39,281 bases of DNA from Acidimicrobiales bacterium (GCA_024638815.1 JAHEJM010000029.1:1-39281), one strand, 5' to 3'; shown: positions 1-10,802, counted from the stretch's first letter. Notes: a model not told the origin generated them from the letters alone. Numbers and translations are program-made.

Positions 1-832
1 CGCTCGAGGAGGTTCTCGAGGATCTTCTGGCCGATGACCAGGTTGACCAGTGGGGTGGTGGTGGCCGACCCGGGGCTTCAGCCCCACCAACGATCAGGCC
101 GACCAGGGCTTGACCTCGGCGCCGGTTGATGGTGTCGGCTTTGCCGTTGCCTTCGGATTGTTGGCGGAACAGTCGCTGCATCTCATCACCGAGTGCGGTG
201 CCCACCCCCACCGCTGACAGCGGGTCCAGATGGAACCGGCCGTCGATGGACCCGTCGGTGTTGGTGTTCCAGATGCATGAGGTCTTGTTGGCTTGTTCTG
301 CCACCTCGTCGGACGTGGTGTGGTTGATCAACCAGGCGGCGAGCCGGTTGGTGAACTCCACGAAGTCGTGGTCTCGGGCGGCGGAAACCAGCTCGTCTTG
401 GGAGGCAACGAGGGCGTCTCGCCGGTCGGGCTTGTCCAAGCTCTTCAATTCCCGCAGGTGCCGTAGGGTCAACACCCCTTCAGTAGCCGCCGCAGCAAAG
501 ATCGGGAACTGGTCGAGCCATTGCCCGGTGCGGGCGGTGGCGTGGATCTCCCGGGCCGGCGCCCCGGTTTCGGCCGCCACAACTTGCGACGCGGTTCGGA
601 ACCCGAGGTCCCGTAGTACACCAGGTGCCTCAGAGGCCGAATCGGCGGCAGCCAACACCGCGGCTCGTGCGGCGTCGATCCGGGCCGACAGTTTCTGCAG
701 TCGGCAGGCCCGGTCCAGCAGCTCGGCCACAGGGAGGCAGTCGAGGCCGGTTGTCACCATCGCATCGAGGGCGGTCTCGATCAGCGCCAGATCGTTGCTG
801 TGTGGTTGTGGTGGCAACCCGCCGTCGGTCAT
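1..832 (-). pseudogene. DUF222 / 13E12-family protein (HNH endonuclease type), frameshifted and cut by window edge
   Basis: Reading leftwards from an ATG at 832-830, the frame encodes a roughly 250-residue alpha-helical DUF222 region of the kind found in actinobacterial 13E12-repeat proteins. Members usually carry a C-terminal HNH nuclease domain, which here would lie beyond the window. The frame is open to about position 75. There the expected family sequence (TTTPLVNLVIGQKILENLLE) continues in a different frame, so one base appears to be missing near positions 65-80, beside a small GGGGCTTCAGCCCC palindrome. This could be a true lesion or a sequencing error. The neighbouring transposase is also broken, which favours decay. 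The cellular role of the family is poorly known. A promoter with an SOS-like box lies directly upstream. The family call is firm; pseudogene status is moderate. Confidence 0.75.
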
Positions 833-838
833 GCCTTC

Positions 839-867
839 ATTATATCAAACGTATGTTTGATGCACAA
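839..867 (-). promoter_or_regulatory. Promoter with SOS (LexA) box in the -35/-10 spacer, driving the DUF222 gene
   Basis: On the minus strand a -10 TATAAT (844-839) and a -35-like TTGTGC (867-862) are separated by exactly 17 bp (845-861). That spacer contains the inverted repeat TCAAAC-N4-GTTTGA (845-860). It matches the actinobacterial LexA consensus TCGAAC-N4-GTTCGA except for one symmetrical change in each arm. The -10 ends 6 bp before the ATG at 832, so the transcript would be nearly leaderless. LexA bound here would cover the promoter. In Mycobacterium tuberculosis some 13E12 genes are known to carry SOS boxes. LexA binding here is inferred. Confidence 0.65.
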
Positions 868-1145
868 GCTGTTTTGGCTTCTATTTGTGGATGGATCTGC
901 CGATTCACACTCCATCAACGAGGGCGTGTGCCGGGCCGGAACGGTCGCCATGTGGTGGCGTGACTCGCTGGCAGCCAGCCGTCAAACCTGACCCCGAACC
1001 CTGCGAACCCGACATGGCCGCCGTCACCTCTTGGAGCCAATCATCTCGACCAGTAGTTCCAAGGGGTGCGCGCGATCCGCAAGATATCCATCACTGTGGG
1101 TGCGAGGGTGTCCACGATCAAGGGTGCGTAACAGACCCTGATCCC
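868..1145. other. Intergenic stretch with no recognised gene
   Basis: Between the DUF222 promoter and the transposase remnant I see no convincing coding region on either strand, no RNA gene and no clear inverted repeat that could be the left end of the insertion sequence. It may include degraded 5' sequence of the element. Confidence 0.5.
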
Positions 1146-2022
1146 GGAGGACCTTGGAACGAACGATCCACGATGCATTAATCGATCACCCCGAATGGGC
1201 ATCGGAACACCCAGCGGTAGGGGTTGCCCCCAAGCTCTCCGACGCCGAGTTCGTAACCTTGGCAGTGAGCCAAACACTGCTCGGATTCAGCTCCGAAGCC
1301 CGGTTCATCCGCTACGCCCACGCCCATCCACGGCCCTGGTTCGCGTATCTGCCCGACCGGCATGGCTGCAACAAGCGCCTGCGGCACAGCTGCCAGTTGT
1401 TCACCACGTAATCGCCTACCTGGCCCGATCCTGCTCCTCATGGACCGATGACTTGTAGCTCGTGGACTCCCCGGTCGAATGCAGCCGCAGCCGCGAAATC
1501 ACGAACGGTCCGACCTCGCCGGCTGGGCCGAATACGGCTACTGCGCCTCGCACTCACGGTTCTGCTGGGGGCTACGCCTGCACCTGATCAACACACCATC
1601 AGGACACCGGTCGCCTACGCACTCGCCGGCGCCAAAGCCGATGAACTCGACACCGCCACGGACATGATCGCTCTCGGCGGCCTCGACACTCCAGGCCGGA
1701 CCCTCATTGCCGACAAGGGCTACCGGCGAGCCGGCTTCGAAAGAGAACTCGCAGATGCCGGCATGACCTTGTTCCGACCCGCCCTCAAGTCCGAGCCAAA
1801 ACGGCCAGGCCGCGGCTGCCTACCCGCCTTCCGCCAGATCATCGAGTCGGTGAACCAAACCCTCAAAGCCCAACTCCGCCTCGAACGCCACGGCGGGCGA
1901 AGCAAACCCGGGGTGTGCTCCCGGATCCTGCAACACATCCTGGCGCTCACCACCGTGATCCGGTAAAACGAAACCACCAACGACCCGGACCACCCCACTC
2001 ACTGATCGCCTACGACCACTGA
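1146..2022 (+). pseudogene. IS982-type transposase remnant with multiple frameshifts
   Basis: Pieces of one DDE transposase can be joined across frames. The first (from about 1154 to 1411) resembles the N-terminal part, with SDAEFVTLAVSQTLLGFSSEAR. The second continues from 1408 with WTDDL, an in-frame TAG at 1456-1458 where family members have Trp, then LVDSPVECSRSRE. The third, from about 1515, reads SDLAGWAEYGYCASHSRFCW. The fourth runs to TAA at 1964-1966 and includes LIADKGYR and QIIESVNQTLKAQLRLERHGG. A SLIAYDH tail can still be read to the TGA at 2020-2022. The three catalytic acidic positions (VDS, ADK, IES) remain recognisable, but at least three frameshifts, one stop and one lost codon rule out an active enzyme. 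No terminal inverted repeats or target duplications were found. Family assignment is from remembered sequence pattern. Confidence 0.8.
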
Positions 2023-2060
2023 CTCCTGGAGCTACCCATCTGGCTGGACCAACACGTCGT

Positions 2061-2080
2061 GCCGAGCCCGCGGGCTCGGC
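2061..2080. repeat. 20-bp perfect palindrome
   Basis: GCCGAGCCCG followed directly by its reverse complement CGGGCTCGGC, with no loop. It lies 38 bp past the transposase remnant and 22 bp before a second, longer palindrome. It could be a terminator-like hairpin or a protein-binding site; neither is shown. Confidence 0.6.
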
Positions 2081-2102
2081 GGCCCGATGACGAATCGGTG
2101 AG

Positions 2103-2130
2103 CAAGGACCGGGGTCGACCCCGGTCCTTG
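2103..2130. terminator. 28-bp perfect palindrome, probable terminator of the Tad operon
   Basis: The left arm CAAGGACCGGGGTC (2103-2116) is followed by its exact reverse complement (2117-2130). It lies 93 bp beyond the stop of the last gene of the minus-strand Tad operon (2224). No T-run follows on either strand, so if it is a terminator it is of the U-poor kind common in high-GC bacteria. It could also be the outer boundary of the degraded insertion-sequence region. Confidence 0.45.
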
Positions 2131-2223
2131 GGTTTCACGGGCCCGAATGCGGAGCACCGCGACTGGAGGCCAATGGCATCGAGAGGCAGACGAGTCAACC
2201 TGCGGGACTGGGTCGACGGTCGA

Positions 2224-3738
2224 TCAACCTCGACAGTGATCAATCGCAGTGCCGGCACGACGACAGGCGATGATCCAACCCTCGTCCCGGTAGGTGATCT
2301 CCCAGGCCGGCGACTCCTCCAGCCAGCGGGCCAGGCCACGCTCGGACTCCCACACCACCACGTCGGCTCCAACCGTGTCGAGAACCGTGCCGAACTCGCC
2401 GCCGTCGAGCAGTTCGAGATGGGCCTGCGTGCGGTCCAAGGGGTAGAAGTCGAAGCGGTCATCGATGAAGACCGAGGCCGAGCGGCCGTAGCGGTGGGTC
2501 AAGTAGTTGCCCACGCCGTCACGATGGACCACGGACGCCACCGCACTGCCGCCGACCAACCCCTGCCGTTCGAGCACATCGATGGCATCCACCGGGTAGC
2601 GCTCGAACAGCAGCGGAGGTTGGGCAACGGTCAGTGCCAATCCGACGGTGACACCGATTGCGGCCACTACGGCCAGCACCGCCGCCACCGGCGACCGTTG
2701 CTCGCCGGTCTCGGAACCGACCAGATTCCTGAGCGCCGGCGCAATCATGATCACCACCACCATGGCGGCCGGTACAAGATTACGTATGGCCAGAAACCCG
2801 AAGCCGTAGAACACGATGGCCGGCACAAGGTCGGCCCATCCGGCCCGCTTCCGGGCGGCCAGGACGAGGGGAACCACCAGAGCCAGGTACAGCAACTGCC
2901 CTGCGGAGTCGAACCGGGCGGCCTGCCACTCGACCACCCCCTCCAGACTCTGGCGCGACGACAGCAGACGTAGCGGGAACCACCACAGTCGGGGGCCGAG
3001 CGGATTGAGGCCTGAGCCCAGGAAGCCGGCGGCGGTCCAGCCCGCCAGAGACCACGGGGCCGATCGAATCGACCGACCGTCGATGGCGGAGCCGATCAAA
3101 ACCAAGACGACCAGGGCCGCAGCCAGCGGGAACGAGCCATGGGCGTTGACCCAGATCCAGATGGTCGGAATCAGCATCCATGGGGGCAGCCGACCGCGGA
3201 TCACAGCCAGCACAACGAGCAGACCGACGAGTCCGATCATGAGTGGTCGGGGCGACCAGTACGACGCTCCGAGCACCAGAGGTACCGTGGCCAGGGCCAT
3301 TCGGGTCACCAGCTGGCGGCACGGCCCGACCATGGCCCAGATCCCAGCCACCAGAACTGCGGCCAGCATGCCGTGAAACACGGGAAGGGCCCGGAGCCCG
3401 AACACGACCTCGAGGCCGTGATAGACGGCGCTGGCCAGCCAGCTCTGAACCGTCCACGCCCGCCCGGCGAAGTCGGCCGAGTACGGATCCGCCACCGGCA
3501 CCGAGCCGATGTCGGCCATCAGCCGACCGGTGGCGAGATGGGTCAGGAAGCTGTTGTCGCCGATGGGTCGAGACCCGATTGCGAACCCGAGTACGGCGAG
3601 GGCCGACCCGAATCCGGTTGCCATCGTCGGTCGCCACCACTGCCGCGGCGCGCTCGCACGGCGATCGGCAGGTCGGACGAAACCACCCGACGCAGGGCCG
3701 GAAACTCGATGGTCGGACCCGGTTTCGGTGGCCGTCAT
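2224..3738 (-). CDS. Polytopic membrane protein, possible GT-C-type glycosyltransferase, last gene of Tad operon
   Basis: The protein has 504 residues: a cytoplasmic-looking 40-residue N-terminus rich in Arg and Pro, about ten hydrophobic segments between residues 40 and 385, and a soluble C-terminal domain of about 120 residues. Just after the first membrane segment comes DNSFLTHLATGRLMADIG (61-78) followed by PVADPYS. An acidic residue and a His in the first external loop, next to a dwelling-type HLATG motif, are typical of membrane proteins related to lipid-linked sugar transferases (GT-C fold). That relation is inferred from pattern only; substrate and catalysis are unknown. The gene starts 10 bp after the tadC stop, so it is very probably co-transcribed with the Tad genes and could act on the pilus or the envelope around it. 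An uncharacterised membrane protein is the safe alternative call. Confidence 0.6.
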   Translation of the reverse strand: MTATETGSDHRVSGPASGGFVRPADRRASAPRQWWRPTMATGFGSALAVLGFAIGSRPIGDNSFLTHLATGRLMADIGSVPVADPYSADFAGRAWTVQSWLASAVYHGLEVVFGLRALPVFHGMLAAVLVAGIWAMVGPCRQLVTRMALATVPLVLGASYWSPRPLMIGLVGLLVVLAVIRGRLPPWMLIPTIWIWVNAHGSFPLAAALVVLVLIGSAIDGRSIRSAPWSLAGWTAAGFLGSGLNPLGPRLWWFPLRLLSSRQSLEGVVEWQAARFDSAGQLLYLALVVPLVLAARKRAGWADLVPAIVFYGFGFLAIRNLVPAAMVVVIMIAPALRNLVGSETGEQRSPVAAVLAVVAAIGVTVGLALTVAQPPLLFERYPVDAIDVLERQGLVGGSAVASVVHRDGVGNYLTHRYGRSASVFIDDRFDFYPLDRTQAHLELLDGGEFGTVLDTVGADVVVWESERGLARWLEESPAWEITYRDEGWIIACRRAGTAIDHCRG

Positions 3739-3748
3739 GGCCGGACCG

Positions 3749-4693
3749 TCAACCCAGGGTTTCGACGATGCTGATCATCGCCGGCCCGAGAATGACCACG
3801 AACAGGGCGGGAAAGATACAGAACACCATGGGAAGCAGCATCTTCACCGGCGCTTTCTGAGCCTTCTCCTGGGCCAGCTGGCGGCGCTTGATCCGCATCT
3901 CGTCGGCCTGAGACCGCAGCACCCGGCCGATGCTCACGCCGAACTTGTCGGCCTGGATCATGGCCATGACGAACGAACGGATTTCCGCAATATCCACCCG
4001 ATCCTGAAGCCCTCGCAGGGCATCGGCCCGGGTCGAGCCGGCACTGGTCTCGCCCAGGACCCGGGCGAACTCCTCCGACAGCTGGCCGGGCACATTGTGG
4101 ATGACCCGATCCAACGCCTGCTCGAAACCCAGACCGGCCTCGACGGAGATGACCAGCAGATCGAGAACATCGGGAAGTGAGCGCTGGACCGAGCGCTGCC
4201 TGGCTTCGACCTTGGAGTTCAGCCTGGAGTTGGGACCTATGACAAGCCCGGCCACACCGACCACACCCAGCAGCAACTGCAGCATGCCCGACATGTTCAG
4301 CGGATTGACGATGAAGACGACGATGAGCCACACCGGAGTCATCACCAGTAGCAGGATTCGTGTGGCCAGGAACCGTTCGACCGCCGTACTGGACATGATG
4401 CCGGCCTGGAGATGCTTGCGTTCCACCTGTTCGACGTAGTCGGGGGGATTGAATCGACCCCCCAGTCGGCTGAAGGCGGCCACGATCGGCCCGAGGATGC
4501 GCTGGTGAAGGGGCGCCAGAAGTTCCTTCTCCCGCTGATCCTCGATCTGGAAGCCGTCGAGCTGGCGCAGCGTGCTGCGAGCCACCGACCGCTCCTCCAT
4601 CTGGGCAAGGATGAGGTAAGCCCCGAGCCCGATGGCCGCCACCAGTCCGACGACGAAGGCCTCTGCAGGAATGGACGTCAGGAAACTAGGCAT
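3749..4693 (-). CDS. tadC: TadC, inner-membrane platform protein of Tad/Flp pilus (type II secretion F family)
   Basis: The 314-residue protein has an N-terminal membrane segment (about 8-28), a soluble stretch, two membrane segments (about 108-155), the helical T2SS-F domain (about 170-270) with the family signature LPDVLDLLVISVEAGLGFEQ, and a final membrane segment. TadC and TadB together form the membrane platform on which the TadA ATPase drives pilin assembly. The start ATG (4693-4691) lies upstream of the tadB stop at 4686-4688, an 8-bp overlap that suggests coupled translation. Length and domain order are normal for the family. Confidence 0.88.
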   Translation of the reverse strand: MPSFLTSIPAEAFVVGLVAAIGLGAYLILAQMEERSVARSTLRQLDGFQIEDQREKELLAPLHQRILGPIVAAFSRLGGRFNPPDYVEQVERKHLQAGIMSSTAVERFLATRILLLVMTPVWLIVVFIVNPLNMSGMLQLLLGVVGVAGLVIGPNSRLNSKVEARQRSVQRSLPDVLDLLVISVEAGLGFEQALDRVIHNVPGQLSEEFARVLGETSAGSTRADALRGLQDRVDIAEIRSFVMAMIQADKFGVSIGRVLRSQADEMRIKRRQLAQEKAQKAPVKMLLPMVFCIFPALFVVILGPAMISIVETLG

Positions 4694-6661
4694 CGATCGT
4701 TATCACTTTCTTCATCCACAACAGCCCGATCAGACCACTCACGGCGGCCAGACCCAGCAGGATCAGTCCGAGGGTGCGGGTGAACAGGATCTCGACGTAG
4801 TCGGGATTCATGATCCACAACACCAATCCGAGGCCCGGCGGCATCATCGACAGGATCAGAGCCGAGACCCGACCCTCGGCCGTGAGCGCCGCCACTTCGC
4901 GGGTCAGGCGCTCCCGTTGAACCATGGTCTCGGCCACGGTCATGAGCAACTCGTTGAGATTGCCGCCCACTTCACGCTGGATGCCGATGGCCATGACCGC
5001 CCAACCGAAGTCATCGGATCCCAACCGCTCGGCCACGGCGCCCAGGGCCCCGTCGAGTTCGCGGCCGAGCTGAGCCTCGGTCATGGCTCGGCGAAGCTCC
5101 CCACCCATTGGATCGGCAATCTCTTTGGATACGGCGTCGATGCCCTGGGGCAATGAGTAGCCGGCTCGAAGGGTTCCGGCCAGGAGCTGAAGAGCATCGG
5201 GAAGCTGGGCTTCAAACCGTTTCAGCCTTCGTTTGGCCATCATCCCGATGACCACGAAGCCGACCACACCGGCGATGATGCCGAGCAGCATGCCGGCGAA
5301 GAAGCTTCCGGACACCACGGTCACCAGACCAAAGATGGTCAGAGCGAAACCGACGAGCAAGAACATGGCCTCCCCGGCTCGAATCGGGATGTCGGCCCGC
5401 TCCAGCATTTCTTCGATACGGCCCAGGAAACCTCGCCGTTCGGCGAACGACTCGGTGAATTCAACCGCCCGTTGGATCATGGCGGTATGGACCATCAGCT
5501 CCTGGACCTGCTCCTCCGGCAGCTCCTCACCCTCGGCGTATCGGGCCAGGAGGAGATCGAGCGGCTCCTCACCTTTGATGAACATCGAACCCATGGACCA
5601 GACGCCCATGGCGATGCCGAGAAAGGCGAGGGCGATCGACAGATAGAGGAAGGTAGGTGAACCGAAGAAGGCCAACCGGCCCGGCTCCGATATCTCGTAG
5701 GGAGCCAGCTGTAGCGGATTCCTGGTCAGTACCCCGTCGGGGTAGCTGAAGGTGGTCGATCGTTCGCCGATAGCCACGATGACGTTGGCCGGTTCGGCGT
5801 CGGGCTCGGCCGGGGCGAAGCTGACGATGGTGCGATCGCGAGCCAGTGCGACGGCGTCGCCCATGGCCGCCCCCAGGGCGCGCGACGTGTCGACCGAGTC
5901 ACTCTCACCGTCGACCGAAGCGGCAGAACCTACCACCAGTCCGTGCCCACCGGCCTGTTCGATGATCGAGGACAGGCGATCCGGGACGGCGTCTCTGGCC
6001 ACCACGACAAGCTGGGACCCTGCTTGTACCAGGCCGGCCGTGGCCGACGCCACGGTTCCGGTTGAAGCGTGGTCGGGACGGCCGGCGAACACAATCACCG
6101 TTCTCATCGGCGACGGCTCGTCGGAGAACAGCCGGCCGGCTCGGCTGACACCGTCGAGAAGGGCCGAGCCCTGCTCGGCCACCAGACGACTCAACGCCCC
6201 CTCCAGCCGGGCCGTGGAGGAGGTCAGCGGAAGCTGCAATTCGGCCGTGCGTCCGGCACTGACCAGCCCGACCCTGGTACCGGCGGGCAGATCGGCGACG
6301 GCCTCGACAATGGCGATCCGGATCGACCTGTCCGTACCGTCGGAGGTATTGGTGTTGTCGGTGTCGACCACAAAAACGATCTCGGCTTGCCATCCGGCGT
6401 CGGTGGCCGAGGCGACGTCGCGGACGGTGATTGCCTCATTGCCTCTCGTCACCGCCACCTGGGATCGGTCGACCTCACCGCCGGTCCCGAACAAGACGGC
6501 CTGGACATCGTTACCGGTGGCATCGACCATGGTCGCCTCGATCGGGACCGGCGTTCCATCGGCCTGGGCCGACACCGCTGCCACCGGCACCATCGACACC
6601 ATGAGTGCGGCCGTGGCGAGCAGCAGGACCATTCCCCGATGGCGGACCGGCGACGTGGGCC

Positions 6662-6665
<4 letters not shown>
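4686..6665 (-). CDS. tadB: TadB platform protein with secreted N-terminal VWA-like domain
   Basis: The 659-residue protein is a fusion. Residues 1-35 are a signal-peptide-like segment ending near VSAQA. Residues 40-300 resemble a von Willebrand A fold, with IVFVVDTDNTN where the MIDAS motif DxSxS is expected; here it reads D-T-D-N-T (101-105), so metal binding is doubtful. A membrane segment (about 338-362) leads to the TadB part, with further membrane helices at about 415-465 and 610-655 and the T2SS-F signature LPDALQLLAGTLRAGYSLPQ between them. It should act with TadC as the membrane platform, and the VWA part would lie outside the membrane. The ATG (6665-6663) overlaps the cpaF stop in an ATGA, which fixes the start; an upstream in-frame extension runs through cpaF and is not real. 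Similar VWA-TadB fusions occur in other actinobacteria, as far as I recall. Confidence 0.85.
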
Positions 6666-8029
<1,364 letters not shown>

Positions 8030-8150
8030 CAAGAGCTCCTAGATCCAGTAAGGACGGGGGTTCGGACGGGCCAACGGGGTGGCGGCCGGTTCGGGGGGGG
8101 ATTCCGGTGATGCTTTGGGGGACACGAGACGAAAGGTGTGGGCTGCGGCG

Positions 8151-9437
8151 TCAGCCGAAGAACTTCCTCAGTCCCTGGCTCTGGCTGGAGGCCGAGGTGA
8201 CCGGGCCCTCGAGGAAGCGAGCGGCCAGCTGCTCGAAGGCGCGGGCCACATTGCTCTTGGGGGCTGAGAGCACGACCGGGGAGCCCTTGTTGACCGAGAT
8301 GGGAACGACGACGTCGGACGGAACATGAGCCGCCGTCTCGATGCCCAGCGACCGTTCGACCTCGCCGACGTCGAGCTTGACCTTGGAGTCCGCCCGATTG
8401 AGCAGCAGATGTAGCCGCTCCTTGGGCACATTGAGCAGCGCCAGGGTGCTGAAGCCGATCTTGACATTCTTGATGTTGGGAATGTCGAGGCCGGCGACCA
8501 GGACGATCTCGTCACTGGCCTCGATCACGTTGAGTACCACGTCGCTGAAGATGGCCGGCAGGTCCACGACCACGTAGGCGGCAAACGTTCTGATCACCTC
8601 GATCAACCGAGCCATGTGGGCACCCGAAATCTGATCGGCGAATGTCGGTTCGGCCGGTGCGGCCAGGACCAGTAGTCCGCTGGGCTCGTGCAGCGTCATG
8701 ATCTCCTGCAGCATCTCGGAATCGACCGACTCCATCTGGGCCACGGCGTCGACCACCGTGGTTTCCGGGTAGAGCTTGAGCATGACGGCAACGTCGCCGA
8801 ATTGCAGGTGTCCGTCGACCAGAACAACCGGGCGATCACAGTTGCGGGCCAGGGTGACGGCCAGATTGGTGGCCGTCACGGACTTGCCGGAGCCGCCCTT
8901 GGTGGAGAAGATGCTGATGACCCGACCGAGCTCCCCGCTCGGTACCACCGCTTGGTCGGCCGCCCCGGTTCGAGCCGGATGGGTCTCGACCGGTCGCAGG
9001 GCCTGGGCCACCCTCTCGACCGTTTCCAGCAATTGATCCCGCTCGATGGGTGCCGACAACACGTCCTTCACGCCGACACGAAGGGCTTTGTGGAGCAGCT
9101 GAGTCGTCAGCTCAGAGGTCACGAGCACGGTTCCGACATTCGGCCGGCTACGGACCCATTCCTCGATATGGGTCATGTGTTCGGAGGTGGCACACGACGG
9201 ACCCAGCACCACGACACAGACCTCTCCGGTCAGCAGGTGTTCCATCTCGATCAGGTCGGCGGCCTCGTCGACCGGATGCTCGAACAGCCCGACCAGGTAG
9301 TCCCGCACCGCATTATCGCTGTCGACGACAGCCACCCCGGATCCGGTCGACACCGGCGATTCGGGTTCGGCCACAGCCAGCCCGCTGTCGAAGTCGTCGA
9401 AGCTGGAGTCGAAACTGGAGAAGTCGTAGTCCGTCAT
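8151..9437 (-). CDS. cpaE: CpaE/TadZ, ParA-like pilus localisation ATPase with receiver-like N-terminus
   Basis: The 428-residue protein has an acidic Ser/Asp/Phe-rich start (1-30), a pseudo-receiver domain (about 33-150) and a MinD/ParA-type ATPase domain with the deviant Walker A motif STKGGSGKS (178-186), then VVLVDGHLQFGDVAVML and VVVDLPAIFSDVVL. In TadZ/CpaE proteins this domain places the pilus machine in the cell. The expected phospho-acceptor Asp of the receiver fold is not evident (VCVVVLGPS is at the corresponding strand), so it is probably not phosphorylated. The ATG overlaps the cpaB stop by one base (TGATG), so the two are translationally coupled. Confidence 0.9.
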   Translation of the reverse strand: MTDYDFSSFDSSFDDFDSGLAVAEPESPVSTGSGVAVVDSDNAVRDYLVGLFEHPVDEAADLIEMEHLLTGEVCVVVLGPSCATSEHMTHIEEWVRSRPNVGTVLVTSELTTQLLHKALRVGVKDVLSAPIERDQLLETVERVAQALRPVETHPARTGAADQAVVPSGELGRVISIFSTKGGSGKSVTATNLAVTLARNCDRPVVLVDGHLQFGDVAVMLKLYPETTVVDAVAQMESVDSEMLQEIMTLHEPSGLLVLAAPAEPTFADQISGAHMARLIEVIRTFAAYVVVDLPAIFSDVVLNVIEASDEIVLVAGLDIPNIKNVKIGFSTLALLNVPKERLHLLLNRADSKVKLDVGEVERSLGIETAAHVPSDVVVPISVNKGSPVVLSAPKSNVARAFEQLAARFLEGPVTSASSQSQGLRKFFG

Positions 9438-10564
9438 CAGCCTTCCCCTCCTTCGGTGGTGGGGGTCTCGGGTTCGGTCACGTCCGGCTCAGGTTCCGGT
9501 TCGGGGATGGGTGTCGGCTCAGGCTCGGGGCCCGACAGATCGCCAGGTCCAGCGTCGCTGCCATTGGAACCGGTACTGGGGGCGACACCGATGCGATCAC
9601 CGGCCTCGCCGTCGAAGGCCAGGGCGCTCGCCTCGCTGGCCGGGTCGTCAACGCCCTCGACACCCTGGTATGGGGTGAGACGGCTCGAACTCTCACCCGG
9701 TAGCACCTGGGTGGTCGGGTCCAGCGGCAGCATGGCCCGCGGCTCGTAGTCATCGGGCACCAGCGACAGGTAGAGGTTGTCACGACCCACGTTCAGAATG
9801 ACCTGTGCCGCCTCAGGAGGCACAGCCAGCGTGATGAGACCCTTGGCCTGTCCCTCTGTTGTATCGTCCTCGACCGTCGTCTGTCCGAGATCGGGCGTGA
9901 GCTGCGATCCCACGGCCAGGACTTCGGCCTTCTGGTACACCATGCGGGTCTCCACCGGATAGAGGTCGGTGATCAAGGGCCGGGTGGCGTCGTTCTCAGC
10001 CAGCTCGGCCGCCAGCTCGGCGGTGGCTTCCGGCGTCATTGCGAGCGGCGGATCGTTCTCGAAGAACGGTGAGACCCACTCCCGTTCCAGCATGATGTTC
10101 ACGAAGTCCCCGGGCTCGATCAGGTAGGCGGCGCCCCGCACCTGGTCGACACTGATGGTCACGGTGACCAGCCCACGTTCCTCCAGCCGATCGGTGATTC
10201 CGGTGTTGACAATGCTGGGGGAAACGAAGCTGCCGGTGACAATGGGGATGTTCACCGGCAGATCGGCAACGGCCACCAGACCGGCGAGCTCGGTGGCCGG
10301 GTCCCGGACCGCGGTGGCCGGTCGAAGCTTCTGGGCCACCAGTTCCTGGCCCAGCAGGTCCTGATCGAGTGCGTCCTCGACCGACGTTCCCTTGGGGACA
10401 GGGGCCTTGGCAACCCACACCTCGATGGGCGAGCTGGCCTCACCAGCCCCGCTCTCTGCGTTCTTGACGTAGTTGAGCAGGCCAAGCGCGGCGAAAGCAC
10501 CAAGAGCCACCGCAACAATCAGGATCACCGTCCGTCGTGAACTCACGACACTCTCCTCGGTCAT
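9437..10564 (-). CDS. cpaB: CpaB/RcpC, Flp pilus assembly protein with SAF domain
   Basis: This is the first gene of the Tad operon, 375 residues. It has a short cytoplasmic N-terminus, one membrane anchor (about 11-32), a SAF domain (about 47-115, starting VWVAKAPVPKGTSVEDAL) and an RcpC domain (about 130-270, with LVTVTISVDQVRGAAYLIEPGDFVNIML). A low-complexity tail rich in Pro, Glu and Thr (PEPEPTPIPEPEPEPDV) may span or contact the cell wall. In Gram-negative bacteria CpaB works with the secretin; a monoderm has no secretin, so its role here must differ and is not known to me. The ATG at 10564 is poorly preceded by a ribosome binding site. A 12-bp palindrome lies 50 bp upstream. Confidence 0.88.
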   Translation of the reverse strand: MTEESVVSSRRTVILIVAVALGAFAALGLLNYVKNAESGAGEASSPIEVWVAKAPVPKGTSVEDALDQDLLGQELVAQKLRPATAVRDPATELAGLVAVADLPVNIPIVTGSFVSPSIVNTGITDRLEERGLVTVTISVDQVRGAAYLIEPGDFVNIMLEREWVSPFFENDPPLAMTPEATAELAAELAENDATRPLITDLYPVETRMVYQKAEVLAVGSQLTPDLGQTTVEDDTTEGQAKGLITLAVPPEAAQVILNVGRDNLYLSLVPDDYEPRAMLPLDPTTQVLPGESSSRLTPYQGVEGVDDPASEASALAFDGEAGDRIGVAPSTGSNGSDAGPGDLSGPEPEPTPIPEPEPEPDVTEPETPTTEGGEG

Positions 10565-10613
10565 GGCAGCAAGACGCTGCCTCGCTTACTTGGAATCCTC
10601 ATCGGCGGTAGCG

Positions 10614-10625
10614 AAGCACGTGCTT
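10614..10625. promoter_or_regulatory. 12-bp palindrome upstream of the Tad operon, possible operator
   Basis: AAGCACGTGCTT is a perfect palindrome, located between the rpsA terminator and cpaB. The surrounding bases extend it imperfectly to about 22 bp, and both sides carry TAGCGA. It lies where a Tad operon promoter would be expected, but I could not identify convincing -35 and -10 elements, so a regulatory role is a guess. Confidence 0.3.
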
Positions 10626-10651
10626 AGCGATTGCCGGCAGAAATCGAAAAC

Positions 10652-10688
10652 GACAGAGGCCACCGGAGGATCTCCGGTGGCCTCTGTC
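10652..10688 (-). terminator. Strong intrinsic terminator after rpsA (bidirectional)
   Basis: A perfect 17-bp stem, GACAGAGGCCACCGGAG (10652-10668) with its complement at 10672-10688, encloses a 3-base loop. On the minus strand it is followed by GTTTTCGATTT, a U-rich tail. On the plus strand TTCTCTTT follows, so it can stop transcription both ways. It isolates the Tad operon from rpsA. Confidence 0.85.
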
Positions 10689-10802
10689 TTCTCTTTGGCT
10701 GGTCTATCCGGGCCTGCGGTAGCGACCCGGTTGCGGTAGACCGCCTATGTTCTTCGATCGGGACGAACGCCCCTCAGACCATCGGCCCTTGCGACGACGG
10801 GA

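Noticed and set aside
8030-8150. A missing small gene (for example a pilin) in the gap between cpaE and cpaF
   Set aside because: No start with a ribosome binding site and no hydrophobic pilin-like peptide is encoded in the 121 bp.
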